From: Phycicoccus sp. CSK15P-2
Lineage (GTDB): Bacteria; Actinomycetota; Actinomycetes; Actinomycetales; Dermatophilaceae
Assembly (NCBI RefSeq): GCF_016888005.1
Contig: NZ_JAFDVE010000004.1
Span: forward strand, 54,220-118,219
Length of the DNA: 64,000 nucleotides
Reading direction: 5' to 3'
Made by a program: the position numbers and the translations under genes. Shown one piece after another: positions 37,908-46,465 of this stretch (its first letter is position 1; every line of letters begins with the position of its first letter). The notes under the pieces are model-generated. The model made no database searches and was not told where the DNA came from. It saw nothing but the letters and a program-made list of their open reading frames with translations.

Positions 37908-39488
37908 TCAGGCGACGTCTGCGGGCCGGAACGTCGAGAGGTGGCCGACGAGACCGAGCTCCTGGGAGGCGGGCACCCGAGCCGCGACGTAGCCGTCGGG
38001 ACGGACCAGGACCAGCTCCTCCGGACGTGGTGCGTACCCGCGCCGGACCTCGCCGCGGGTGTCCCGGAGGGTGCCAGTCCCGTCCTCGGTGAAGCGCAGC
38101 ACCCGCAGGTGCCCCTCCCCGGCCCCGTCGAGCAGCAGCGGCCCGGCGTGGTCGAAGACGAGCAAGGTCCAGTGTGACCCGCGGAGCAGGTCGAACATGC
38201 GCCCCTCGAAGAAGTGGCCGTGGTCGTCCACACCGACGATGCCCGAGGCGTCGGGGGCGCGGCTCCCCGCCGGGAGGACCGTGTTCGGCATGCTGCCGCG
38301 GTAGGTGAGCGTGCTGTCCGGGTAGGCCACCGGCAGGCCGGAGGTGAGGTCGTCCGACAGCGAGCCCAGCGTCGCCGAGAGCCGGCCTGCCCCGTCGGTG
38401 CCCGCCCGGCTGGTGAGGCTCATCTTCCCGGCACTGTCGTCGAGCACGGCGCGAGCGACCGGCGCACGCTCCTCGCTGTACGAGAGCAGAAGGCGAGGGT
38501 CCGCGCCGCGCAGCACGGTGGAGAGCTTCCACGCGAGGTTGTAGCCGTCCTGGATGCCGGTGTTCATGCCCTGCCCGCCGGCCGGCGGGTGGACGTGGGC
38601 GGCGTCCCCGGCGAAGAGGACCGGCCCCGCGCCGTAGGACTCCAGCATCCGCACGTTCGTGCGGTAGACGGAGAGCCAGGTCGCGTCGCTGAGCGTCACC
38701 GTGCCGGCTCCCGCCCGCTCGTCGAGCATCCGCTGGTAGTGCTCACGTGACGGCACGTCCGGCTCGGTCACGTCCTCGGGGATCGGCGCCTGGAACTGCC
38801 AGAGGTCCGTGCCGGGAAGCGGGGTCAGGCCGACCATGCCGTCCGGGTTCGGCCACACGTGCATCGCGCCACGGTCGAGGGTGCCCTCGGTGCGCACGTC
38901 GCCCAGGTACCAGCGCTCGGCCTCGTTCGTGCGCCCGGGGAGCTCGAGGCCGAGGAGCTCGCGGACGGTCGACCGGCCGCCGTCGCAGGCGACGACGTAG
39001 CGGGCCCGGATCCGGGTGGGGTGGCCGTCGACCCAGAGGTCGACGTCGACGCCGTCGGCGTCGACCCGCAGCCCGGTGACCTCGCTGCCGAGCTCGACCT
39101 CGACGCCGGAGAAGGCGAGCCGGTCACGCAGCGCGGCCTCGACGTCGAACTGCCCGATCCACAGCGGGTCGGGGTAGGGGACGCCGACCGGGTCGGTGAC
39201 CCGGATGCTGATGCCGGGCCGTTCGGTGACCGACCCGTCGTCCTCGTGGACGTGCATCGGCAGGTCGACGACGCCCTGGGCCAGGACGTGGTCGGCGGCG
39301 TCCAGGTCGTCCAGCACCTCGAGGGCCCTGGGCTGGATCGTCTTGGCCTTCGAGGCGGTGTTGTACTCGGGCGTGCGGTCCACGACGCGGCACTGCACGC
39401 CGTCGCGCGCGAGGCCGCAGGCCAGCGTCAGCCCGGTGGGGCCGGCGCCGACCACGAGGACGTCGATCCGGTCGATGTGCCTGGTCAT
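37908..39488 (-). CDS. FAD-dependent aromatic monooxygenase (PheA/TfdB family)
   Basis: 526 residues. The FAD Rossmann motif DVLVVGAGPTGLTLACGLARDG at the N-terminus, the DG motif VVACDGGRSTVRELLG, and GD at VLFAGDAAHVHPPAGGQGMN are those of class A flavoprotein hydroxylases; a thioredoxin-like C-terminal domain follows (about 420-526). ATG 39488 is preceded by AGGAGATGAG. Such enzymes hydroxylate phenols or inactivate antibiotics (Rox-like). Next to TetR and an ABC exporter, a detoxification role is plausible. Confidence 0.88.
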   Translation of the reverse strand: MTRHIDRIDVLVVGAGPTGLTLACGLARDGVQCRVVDRTPEYNTASKAKTIQPRALEVLDDLDAADHVLAQGVVDLPMHVHEDDGSVTERPGISIRVTDPVGVPYPDPLWIGQFDVEAALRDRLAFSGVEVELGSEVTGLRVDADGVDVDLWVDGHPTRIRARYVVACDGGRSTVRELLGLELPGRTNEAERWYLGDVRTEGTLDRGAMHVWPNPDGMVGLTPLPGTDLWQFQAPIPEDVTEPDVPSREHYQRMLDERAGAGTVTLSDATWLSVYRTNVRMLESYGAGPVLFAGDAAHVHPPAGGQGMNTGIQDGYNLAWKLSTVLRGADPRLLLSYSEERAPVARAVLDDSAGKMSLTSRAGTDGAGRLSATLGSLSDDLTSGLPVAYPDSTLTYRGSMPNTVLPAGSRAPDASGIVGVDDHGHFFEGRMFDLLRGSHWTLLVFDHAGPLLLDGAGEGHLRVLRFTEDGTGTLRDTRGEVRRGYAPRPEELVLVRPDGYVAARVPASQELGLVGHLSTFRPADVA

Positions 39489-39615
39489 CTCATCTCCTGG
39501 GGGTCGGGTCGTCCGATGGCTCGGAGGACGGTCCTGCATGCGGGGTCGTGGAGGGTCCGGTGGAGCTGGTCCGTCCCGTCGCCCGCGGAGTCGGCAAGGG
39601 AGCTGCCAACCACAG

Positions 39616-39639
39616 AAAGCACACTAAAAAGTGTGCTTT
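39616..39639. promoter_or_regulatory. Palindrome upstream of monooxygenase gene
   Basis: AAAGCACACT, AAAA, AGTGTGCTTT: ten perfect base pairs. It lies 127 bases upstream of the monooxygenase start and shares the core CACACT/AGTGTG with the palindrome in front of the ABC operon. AT-rich for this genome. Confidence 0.6.
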
Positions 39640-39941
39640 CGGGTGGGCTGCAGATCGGCTGGGCTTCTGCTGGGGACCAGCGGCCGGTGTGACGCCCCGG
39701 GGTGCAGCGGCCGGGCGTTGTGCCCTCAGCCGGGTTCCTCGACGGGGCGCTGTTCGACGGCGTGCTCCTCGACCGACCGCGAGCCGGTGAGCGTGTGCGC
39801 TCCCCAGGCGGCCAGGAGGCCGACGAGGACGGCCAGGACCACGAACGTGACCCGCTCGCCGGAGGTCCCGGCACCGCCGGGCGGCTGAGGCGACGAGCGG
39901 CCGTCGTTCCCCAGCGAACCTGCAGGAACGCTCCAGCCGAC

Positions 39942-39971
39942 AAGAAACCACACCTCATAGTGTGGTTTCTT
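39942..39971. promoter_or_regulatory. Palindrome upstream of ABC operon
   Basis: AAGAAACCACAC, six bases, GTGTGGTTTCTT: twelve perfect base pairs ending 16 bases before the ABC ATP-binding gene start, just ahead of its ribosome site GGAAGGAG. Likely an operator overlapping the leader. The rest of the 499-base gap between 39488 and 39988 shows no convincing gene. Confidence 0.6.
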
Positions 39972-39987
39972 TCGGAAGGAGCCCACC

Positions 39988-40971
39988 ATGACCAACACGG
40001 CCACCCAGGCCTCGCCCCGCCCCCTCGCGCCGCACCCCGGTTCGGGGAGCGGCCATGTCAACGACATCCGGGCCCGAGGGCTGACGAAGCGCTACGGCCG
40101 CAGGACCGTGGTCGACGACCTGTCCTTCCGGGCCCGACCCGGCGTCGTCACGGGGTTCCTCGGCCCCAACGGCGCGGGCAAGAGCACGACCCTGCGGATG
40201 CTGCTCGGCCTGGCCGCCCCCTCCGCGGGCGACATCCTCGTCGGCGGCACCACGGTCGGCCGGCTCGCCGACCCGGCCCGCACCATCGGCGCCCTCCTCG
40301 ACGCCCGCGCCCTGCACCCGCGGCGTACCGCCGCCGACCACCTCCTCGCGTTCGCCGCCGCGGCCGGGCTCGGCCGCGCTCGGGTCGACGAGGTCCTGGG
40401 CCTCGTCGGTCTCGACGCCATGGGAGGTCGCCGGGCCGGGGAGCTCTCCCTCGGCATGCAGCAGCGGCTCGGGATCGCCACGGCGCTCCTGGGCGATCCC
40501 GGCGTCCTCGTCCTCGACGAGCCTCTCAACGGTCTGGACCCCGACGGCATCCGCTGGCTGCGCACCCTGATGCGCGGTCTCGCCGCCGAGGGGCGCACCG
40601 TCCTGTTCTCCAGCCACCTGATGTCCGAGATGGAGCTCACCGCGCACGACCTCGTGGTCATCGGGCGGGGCCGGCTCATCGCAGAGTCGCCGCTCGAGGA
40701 GCTCATCCGCACGCACACCCACCCACAGGTCGTCGTCCGGACCCCCGACCCGGCGGACCTCGCCCGGGCCCTGGAGCGCGCGGGCCTACGGTACGAGCGG
40801 CCCTCCGACGGAGGATTCCTCCTCGCCGGCCTCGACACCTCGACGGTCGGGCGGGTCGCCGCCGCCGAGGGCATCCCGCTCGACGAGCTCGCCGCGGTCC
40901 GGGAGTCCCTCGAGGACGTCTTCCTCCGGCTGACCGACGACGCGGCCGACCACGAGGGCGGCCGGCGATGA
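39988..40971 (+). CDS. ABC transporter ATP-binding protein
   Basis: 327 residues. Walker A GPNGAGKST, the signature LSLGMQQR, Walker B VLVLDEPLNGLD and the switch histidine in FSSHLMSE are all intact. Belongs to the DRA/BcrA-like drug or lantibiotic exporter group. ATG 39988 follows GGAAGGAG. ATGA overlap with the permease gene. About half its residues are shared with the second ABC ATPase at 44793, so the two are paralogues. Confidence 0.92.
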   Translation: MTNTATQASPRPLAPHPGSGSGHVNDIRARGLTKRYGRRTVVDDLSFRARPGVVTGFLGPNGAGKSTTLRMLLGLAAPSAGDILVGGTTVGRLADPARTIGALLDARALHPRRTAADHLLAFAAAAGLGRARVDEVLGLVGLDAMGGRRAGELSLGMQQRLGIATALLGDPGVLVLDEPLNGLDPDGIRWLRTLMRGLAAEGRTVLFSSHLMSEMELTAHDLVVIGRGRLIAESPLEELIRTHTHPQVVVRTPDPADLARALERAGLRYERPSDGGFLLAGLDTSTVGRVAAAEGIPLDELAAVRESLEDVFLRLTDDAADHEGGRR

Positions 40972-41726
40972 ACGCCGTCCGGTTCGAGTGGGTCAAGCTC
41001 CGCAGCCTGCGCAGCTCGTGGCTGACGGTCGCGGCCACCGTCCTCTCCGCGGCGGCGCTGGGCGTCCTCGGCATCTCCGACGTGCTCGGCTCCTCGCCCG
41101 CCGAGCTGCCTGCGGACTGGGACCCCACGGCGGTCGGCTTCAAGGGGTTCCTGTTCGCCCAGCTGCTCATCGGCATGCTGGGCGCCCTCACCATCGCGCC
41201 CGAGTACGCCAGCGGCGTCATCGCGGGCAGTCTCGTCGTCGTCCCGTCCCGGACCCGCCTGCTGGCCGCGAAGGCCGTCGTGGTGGGCTGCGTGGCGGCC
41301 GCCACGGCACTGGCCACCACGCTGGTCAGCTTCGGCGTGGTCCAGGCCCTCCTCGCCGCCGACGGTCTCCCGGCCGCCTCGCTCGGCGACCCAGGTGTCC
41401 TGCGAGCGCTCGCCGGCGGCACCTTCTACCTCACGGCGGTCGGCCTCGGAGGTCTCGCCGTCGGGGTCGTGGCCCGGTCGGCAACGACGAGCCTGGCTGC
41501 ACTCGTCGGCGCCCTCCTGCTCTTTCCCGCCCTGGCACCCGGCATCGTCGGCGAGTCGCTCGCGCCGTACTGGCCGGTCACCGCGGCGCAGTCGGCCTAT
41601 GCCACCGTGCAGGTCGCGGGTACAGCCACTGCGACGGTCGGCGTGCTCCTGCTCACCTGGCAGGTGGTCGGCCTGAGCCTGGCCGGGTACATCGCCTTCC
41701 GGCGGCGCGACGTCCACGAGGCGTGA
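40968..41726 (+). CDS. ABC-2 type permease
   Basis: 252 residues with six hydrophobic segments, starting MNAVRFEWVKLRSLRSSWLTV, the usual ABC-2 opening where a basic amphipathic stretch leads into helix 1. IAPEYASGVIAGSLVVVPSRTRLLAAK is the conserved cytoplasmic loop. Works with the ATPase encoded immediately upstream (four-base overlap). Confidence 0.88.
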   Translation: MNAVRFEWVKLRSLRSSWLTVAATVLSAAALGVLGISDVLGSSPAELPADWDPTAVGFKGFLFAQLLIGMLGALTIAPEYASGVIAGSLVVVPSRTRLLAAKAVVVGCVAAATALATTLVSFGVVQALLAADGLPAASLGDPGVLRALAGGTFYLTAVGLGGLAVGVVARSATTSLAALVGALLLFPALAPGIVGESLAPYWPVTAAQSAYATVQVAGTATATVGVLLLTWQVVGLSLAGYIAFRRRDVHEA

Positions 41727-41819
41727 GACGGCTCCACCGGCCGGTGCGGCGGGTGGCCGAGCGACGTGACACGGCGGTGCGAGCCCGGACGGACGATACG
41801 GCGGGCGTGCACCCCGGTG

Positions 41820-42638
41820 TCACCCGGCGTTGTCCGCGCGGGACGACGCCGAGGGCCCTCCGGTGGGCTCGGCGCGGACGAGGTGCATCACCGACTCCTC
41901 GAGCACGGCCCGGTCCTTGGCCGAGACACCCGAGTCCGTGATGAGGGTGTCGACCTCGGACAGGCCCATGAAGGTGGACAGCCCGATGATGCCCACCTTC
42001 GTGTGGTCCGCGAGCACGCACACCGTGCGTGCCGACCGCACGAGGGCGCGGTTCGTCTCGGCCTCGACCAGGTTGGGTGTCGTGAGGCCCGCCCACCGGT
42101 CGATGCCGTGGGCGCCGAGGAAGAGCCGGTCGACGTGCAGCCCGCCCAGGGCCGTGACGGCGACCGGGCCCACGAGCGCGTCGGACGGCGTGCGGACCCC
42201 GCCCGTCAGCACGACGACGTGACCCGCCGCGGCGGACTCGTGGAGCAGCTGCGCGACGGGCACCGAGTTCGTGACGACGGTCAGCTGCGGGACCGCACGC
42301 AGGACGCGGGCCAGCTCGTAGGTCGTCGTGCCCGCGGAGATGCCGATGGTGGCGCCCGGCTGCACGAGCCTGGCGGCCTCTGCGGCGACGGCCTGCTTCT
42401 CGGCCGTCATCAGGGTCGACTTCACCGAGAAGCCCGGCTCGTCCGCTGCGCGTGGGGCGGCCGCGACCGCTCCGCCGTGCACCCGCTCGAGAAGCCCTTC
42501 GCCGTCGAGGCGCTCGATGTCCCGCCGGACCGTCATGTCCGACACCCCAAGCCGTTCGACGAGCTCGGAGACCCGGGCGGCGCCGTGCTCCTCGACGATC
42601 GCGACGATGGCGGCGCGGCGCTGGCTCGCGAGCATCAT
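41820..42638 (-). CDS. DeoR-family sugar regulator
   Basis: 272 residues. The DeoR helix-turn-helix ARVSELVERLGVSDMTVRRDIERLD is followed by the sugar-phosphate isomerase-like sensor domain with ISAGTTTYELAR, VVTNSVPVAQLL and DRLFLGAHGID. Start ATG 42638 overlaps the stop of the GH42 remnant by four bases, so it was the second gene of a sugar operon whose first gene is now broken. Confidence 0.9.
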   Translation of the reverse strand: MMLASQRRAAIVAIVEEHGAARVSELVERLGVSDMTVRRDIERLDGEGLLERVHGGAVAAAPRAADEPGFSVKSTLMTAEKQAVAAEAARLVQPGATIGISAGTTTYELARVLRAVPQLTVVTNSVPVAQLLHESAAAGHVVVLTGGVRTPSDALVGPVAVTALGGLHVDRLFLGAHGIDRWAGLTTPNLVEAETNRALVRSARTVCVLADHTKVGIIGLSTFMGLSEVDTLITDSGVSAKDRAVLEESVMHLVRAEPTGGPSASSRADNAG

Positions 42639-43190
42639 CCCTCCCGGACGACGGCTGCGGAGCGGGCCGGGACGGTGGCCACCGGCCCGATGTCGGTGCG
42701 CGAGACGAGGTCGTGCCCGCTCACGGCCACCTCGCAGTCCGCGTCGGTGTGGTTGAGGACGAACAGCCACGAGCCGGTGGCGGAACGCCGCCGGGTCACC
42801 TCGACCCCGGGTGGGACCTCGGCCGCGGGAGCGACCCCGGCCTCGACGAGGACCCGGTCCAGCAGGGCCCCGAGGGTGGCGTCGTCGGGCAGGGTGCCGA
42901 GGTACCACGCGGCGCCCGAGCCCACCGGCCGTCGCGTCACGGCCGGATGCGACGCGAGGGGCCCCGAGGTGTAGGAGTGCAGGACCTCGACGTCGTCCTC
43001 CACGCGGGCGTGCTCGGACCAGATGCGCCCGGACCCGGCGTCGTCCAGGGCCACCTCCTCGCCGGCGCGGAGCGGGAAGAGCTCCGGCCGTGTCCTCGGC
43101 GAGGCCGGGCTGCCGCTGCCGGTGCTCGCACCGGCACAGGGGCTCCTCCTGCACCTCGAGGCCGTACCAGCCCGCTGAACGGACCGCGAC
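42635..43190 (-). pseudogene. Beta-galactosidase (GH42) C-terminal remnant
   Basis: About 150 residues match the end of GH42 beta-galactosidases: LFPLRAGEEVALDDAGSGR, VEVLHSYTSGPLASHPAV, VGSGAAWYLGT and a C-terminal beta-domain VLNHTDADCEVAVSG. The catalytic TIM barrel (about 500 residues) is absent. Upstream of residue ELFPL (near 43085) the frame has no homology and reads into a hairpin at 43208-43233. It cannot be catalytic. Confidence 0.65.
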
Positions 43191-43207
43191 GGGCCTCCGG
43201 AGAACCC

Positions 43208-43233
43208 CTGTGTCGCTCGTCCGAGCGACACAG
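43208..43233 (-). terminator. Perfect 12-bp hairpin after the sensor kinase gene
   Basis: CTGTGTCGCTCG, two bases, CGAGCGACACAG. It lies about 120 bases past the kinase stop and at the broken edge of the GH42 remnant. Terminator or operator of the old sugar operon. Confidence 0.5.
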
Positions 43234-43351
43234 CTGCCTGGACGCGCAGTGGGTCGCGTGCACCGCGGTCTCGGTCACCGTCGTCGTCCCGGGTCCGAGA
43301 TGGTCGGTGGTGGTCCGACGTGCGGTCGTCACCGCAGGGCGACGTCGGGCG

Positions 43352-44704
43352 TCACGGTTGTCCGGGGTCGACGGCACGCATCACCACGAGGACCAGGCCG
43401 AGTGCCAGCGGGGCCCAGAAGGCGGCCAGAACGCCACGCTGGAGCTGCCGTCGTGCTGCGGTCCGGGCTTCCCTGGCGGGCAGGGGCGCAGCGGCCGGTG
43501 CCGGTGCCGGTCGGGGGGTGACCGGGATCCGTGCCCGGACGGCGAAGCCGCCGGTGACGGGGGTCGCGGTCATCGTGCCGCCTGCGAGCCGTACGCGTTC
43601 GTCGATGCCGATGAGCCCGTGACCCATGCTGCCGAGGGCTCGGGTCGGCGGGGCCTTCCTCGGTGGGACGCCGTTGACGACCGTCACGGTGAGGTGACCC
43701 CGGGTCTCGTCGAGCCGCTGCGTGACAGTCACCGGGGCTCCGGGCGCGTGACGCGCGGCGTTCGTCAAGGCCTCCTGCACGACGCGGTAGGCCGCTCGCC
43801 GGCCGGCTTCCGGAACGGCGACCGGCGGGCGGGACGGCGCGTCGTCGAGCACGACCGGCATCCCCGACTCCGCGGCGCGGCGGACCAGCGCTGCGACGGA
43901 GTCGTCGGCCGGGAGGACGGACGGCTGTCCGTCGTCCTCGCGGAGCACGCCGACGATGTCCCGCATCCGTTCGGTGGCCGCGGCAGCGGCCCGGCGTAGC
44001 TCCCCGGCGGACCGGTGGCCTCGCGCTCCGACGTCCGAGGAGACCTCCAGAGCAGCGGCGCGCACCGCGATGAGGCTGAGCTCGTGCCCGAGCGAGTCGT
44101 GCATGTCGGCGGCGATGCGCGCGCGTTCCCGTAGCCGGACCTGCTCGGCGACGACCTCGCGTTCGTGGTCGAGCCGTTCTGCCAGCTCCCATCCGCTCCG
44201 GAGCAGCTCTGCGTACTGGCGCACGTACTGCCCCGCCGTCCACGGGAGCGCTGCCTGCAACAGCAGCGAACCCGCCAGCTCGAGCCAGCCCTCGACCGAG
44301 CCGCCGCCCACGGCGACCGCGTGGAGCAGGGCGACCAGGACGAGAAAGCCGGCGAGCTGCACCGCGGCCCGTGAACCCGTGGTGCGACGACCCAGCAGGA
44401 ACGCGAACACCGGCTCGGCCAGGAGGAGCTCCTCGCTGTAGAGCTGCCCGGTCAGGACCAGCGCGTAGGCCGCAGGCAGCAGGGCGGCCGCCAGGGGCGC
44501 GCGGCGTGCCAACGGCACCGCGGCGGCGAGGAGCACCAGCGCGCCGACCCGGAACGTGCCCGCCGAGACGGCCGAGTCCTCGGGGAGCGGTTCGGACGCG
44601 AGCACCACCGGGAGGGCGACGGTCACCCACACCGCGAGGTCGACCGCGGGTGCCCGCCTCATCAGGCCGCGGAGACGTTCCACGATGGCTACGCTACGCA
44701 TCAT
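43352..44704 (-). CDS. NarL-type sensor histidine kinase (HisKA_3)
   Basis: About 450 residues. Several N-terminal helices (to about residue 160), then a coiled region and the HisKA_3 motif ARIAADMHDSLGHELSLIAV with the phospho-acceptor histidine, and an HATPase domain with VVQEALTNAARHA and MGHGLIGIDERV. An unusual extra helix sits at the extreme C-terminus (VLAAFWAPLALGLVLVVMRA). Start may be ATG 44704, 44701 or 44719. Probably pairs with the LuxR-type regulator at 46466, on the far side of the ABC genes. Confidence 0.87.
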   Translation of the reverse strand: MMRSVAIVERLRGLMRRAPAVDLAVWVTVALPVVLASEPLPEDSAVSAGTFRVGALVLLAAAVPLARRAPLAAALLPAAYALVLTGQLYSEELLLAEPVFAFLLGRRTTGSRAAVQLAGFLVLVALLHAVAVGGGSVEGWLELAGSLLLQAALPWTAGQYVRQYAELLRSGWELAERLDHEREVVAEQVRLRERARIAADMHDSLGHELSLIAVRAAALEVSSDVGARGHRSAGELRRAAAAATERMRDIVGVLREDDGQPSVLPADDSVAALVRRAAESGMPVVLDDAPSRPPVAVPEAGRRAAYRVVQEALTNAARHAPGAPVTVTQRLDETRGHLTVTVVNGVPPRKAPPTRALGSMGHGLIGIDERVRLAGGTMTATPVTGGFAVRARIPVTPRPAPAPAAAPLPAREARTAARRQLQRGVLAAFWAPLALGLVLVVMRAVDPGQP

Positions 44705-44778
44705 CGAGCCGCGGAACACCGACGAAGGTCAGTACCGGGTCGTGACGATCGTCGGCTGAGGAGGGCGTGCGTCCTCCG

Positions 44779-44784
44779 TAGCGT
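44779..44784 (+). promoter_or_regulatory. -10 box of second ABC operon
   Basis: TAGCGT eight bases ahead of the GTG at 44793, in the 88-base divergent region shared with the kinase gene; no ribosome site. Confidence 0.4.
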
Positions 44785-44792
44785 CCTCGTCC

Positions 44793-45677
44793 GTGATCCG
44801 ACTGGTCGACCTCACCAAACGCTACGGCGACAAGACTGCCGTCGACCGCCTGAGCCTCGAGCTCGAGCCCGGTACCGTCACGGCGTTCCTCGGCCCCAAC
44901 GGTGCCGGGAAGTCCACGACGATGCGGATGGTTCTCGGGCTCGACGCGCCGACCTCCGGGACGGCCCACGTGGCCGGTCGCCCCTATGTCGAGCTCGAGC
45001 AGCCGTTGCGCACCGTCGGCGCGTTGCTCGATGCCCGAGCCGTCCATCCGGCGCGCTCGGGACGTGACCACCTGAGAGCCATGGCGCTGTCCCAGCGCAT
45101 CCCGGTCGCCCGGGTCGATGAGGTGCTCGCCCTGACCGGCATGACCGAGGCCGCTCGGCGTCGGGCCGGGACGTACTCGCTGGGGATGGGTCAGCGGCTC
45201 GGGATTGCCGGTGCGCTCCTGGGGGATCCCGAGGTCGTGATGCTCGACGAGCCCGTCAACGGGCTCGACCCCGACGGCGTGCGCTGGATCCGGGGGCTGC
45301 TGCGCTCGCTGGCGGCCGAGGGGCGGACGGTCTTCATCTGCTCGCACCTGATGTCCGAGGTGCAGCAGACCGCAGACCGGCTGGTCGTGGTCGGCAGGGG
45401 TCGGCTCGTCGCGGACGAGCCGATGTCGGCCCTGCTCGCGGGCCGGGGGACCCGTGTGCGCGGCCCCGACCTGCGGCAGCTCACCGGGGCCTTCGCGGAT
45501 GCGACCTGGTCCGGTGCCGAGGAGCTGTCGATCCCCGGCGTCACACCCGAGCGGGTGGGTGCCGTCGCTCACGAGCTCGGTGTGCTCCTGCACGAGCTGA
45601 CCGCGATCGAACCGACTCTGGAGGAGTCCTACATGCGCCTGACCGCTGACAGCGTCGAGTACGGAGCAGAAGCATGA
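44793..45677 (+). CDS. ABC transporter ATP-binding protein, kinase-linked
   Basis: 294 residues with Walker A GPNGAGKST, signature YSLGMGQR, Walker B VVMLDEPVNGLD and switch CSHLMSE. Paralogue of the ATPase at 39988. GTG start at 44793. Placed between a sensor kinase and a response regulator, as in BceAB/antibiotic-sensing or NatAB-type modules; probably an exporter of peptide, antibiotic or ion. Four-base overlap with the permease gene. Confidence 0.9.
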   Translation: MIRLVDLTKRYGDKTAVDRLSLELEPGTVTAFLGPNGAGKSTTMRMVLGLDAPTSGTAHVAGRPYVELEQPLRTVGALLDARAVHPARSGRDHLRAMALSQRIPVARVDEVLALTGMTEAARRRAGTYSLGMGQRLGIAGALLGDPEVVMLDEPVNGLDPDGVRWIRGLLRSLAAEGRTVFICSHLMSEVQQTADRLVVVGRGRLVADEPMSALLAGRGTRVRGPDLRQLTGAFADATWSGAEELSIPGVTPERVGAVAHELGVLLHELTAIEPTLEESYMRLTADSVEYGAEA

Positions 45678-46447
45678 AGGCTCCGACCGCTGCGACCGGC
45701 CCGCCGCCGGCGGCGACCACGATGTCGACGGCCGCCGCCGAGCTGCTCAAGGTCCGGACGCTGCGGTCCACCTGGTGGTTCTGCGGCGGCTCGGCGGCGT
45801 TGCTGGTCCTCGTGGCGTTGCTCGAGACGGACGACGGCGATCCCGGCACCGTGCAGTCCGTCGTGGTGGTGACCGGTGGTGTCCTGTACTTCGTCCAGTA
45901 CGTGCTCGCGGCCTTCGCCATGCTGATGATGACCGCGGAGTTCGCCTCGCGCAGCATCACCGTGTCGGTCGTCTGTACGCCGGTGCGGTCCCGGGTCGTG
46001 GTGGCCAAGGCGCTGGTCGCGGCCGGAACGGTTTCCGGGCTCGGGTTGGCCGTCGTGACGGTGGCGGTGCTCGTCGCGGCCGCGCGCTTCGGAGAGCTCG
46101 GCGATCTGGGGGTCTCGCAGCTGCGCGACGTCGCGGCGTTGGCCGCCTACCTCGGAGCCGTCGCCGTGGTCGCGTCGGGGATCGGGGGCGTCCTGCGCCG
46201 TACGGCCGGGGGAATGGCGGTCCTGGTGCTCCTGCTCCTCGTGGTACCCGAGCTCCTCCAGCTGGGCGCGGAACGTCTCACCGGGTCGGCCCTGGGGGAG
46301 GTCTTGGCCGCGGTGGGGGACCACACACCGGCACCGGCCGGGTACCGGTTCCTCGCGGGCGAATGGGCCGACGGCCTCGTGCTCGTCGGCTGGGCGGCCG
46401 CCGCCGTCGTCGCGAGCATCGTCGTCCTGGGCCGCCGCGACGTGTGA
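45674..46447 (+). CDS. ABC-2 type permease, kinase-linked
   Basis: 257 residues with six helices. AAELLKVRTLRSTWWFCG leads into helix 1, and MMTAEFASRSITVSVVCTPVRSRVVVAKAL is the conserved loop. It starts at ATG 45674 inside the ATPase stop (ATGA). Converges on the response regulator gene with 18 bases between. Confidence 0.86.
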   Translation: MKAPTAATGPPPAATTMSTAAAELLKVRTLRSTWWFCGGSAALLVLVALLETDDGDPGTVQSVVVVTGGVLYFVQYVLAAFAMLMMTAEFASRSITVSVVCTPVRSRVVVAKALVAAGTVSGLGLAVVTVAVLVAAARFGELGDLGVSQLRDVAALAAYLGAVAVVASGIGGVLRRTAGGMAVLVLLLLVVPELLQLGAERLTGSALGEVLAAVGDHTPAPAGYRFLAGEWADGLVLVGWAAAAVVASIVVLGRRDV

Positions 46448-46465
46448 CCCGGGCCGCGGGACGGG

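Noticed and set aside
39726..39930. Minus-strand frame coding one membrane helix (VLAVLVGLLAAWGAHTLTG)
   Set aside because: No credible start codon or ribosome site after the palindrome at 39942; the only in-frame GTG would give 38 residues.
43191..43231. N-terminal part of the GH42 remnant frame up to an ATG-like start near 43231
   Set aside because: It reads through a perfect hairpin and shows no similarity to GH42 proteins.
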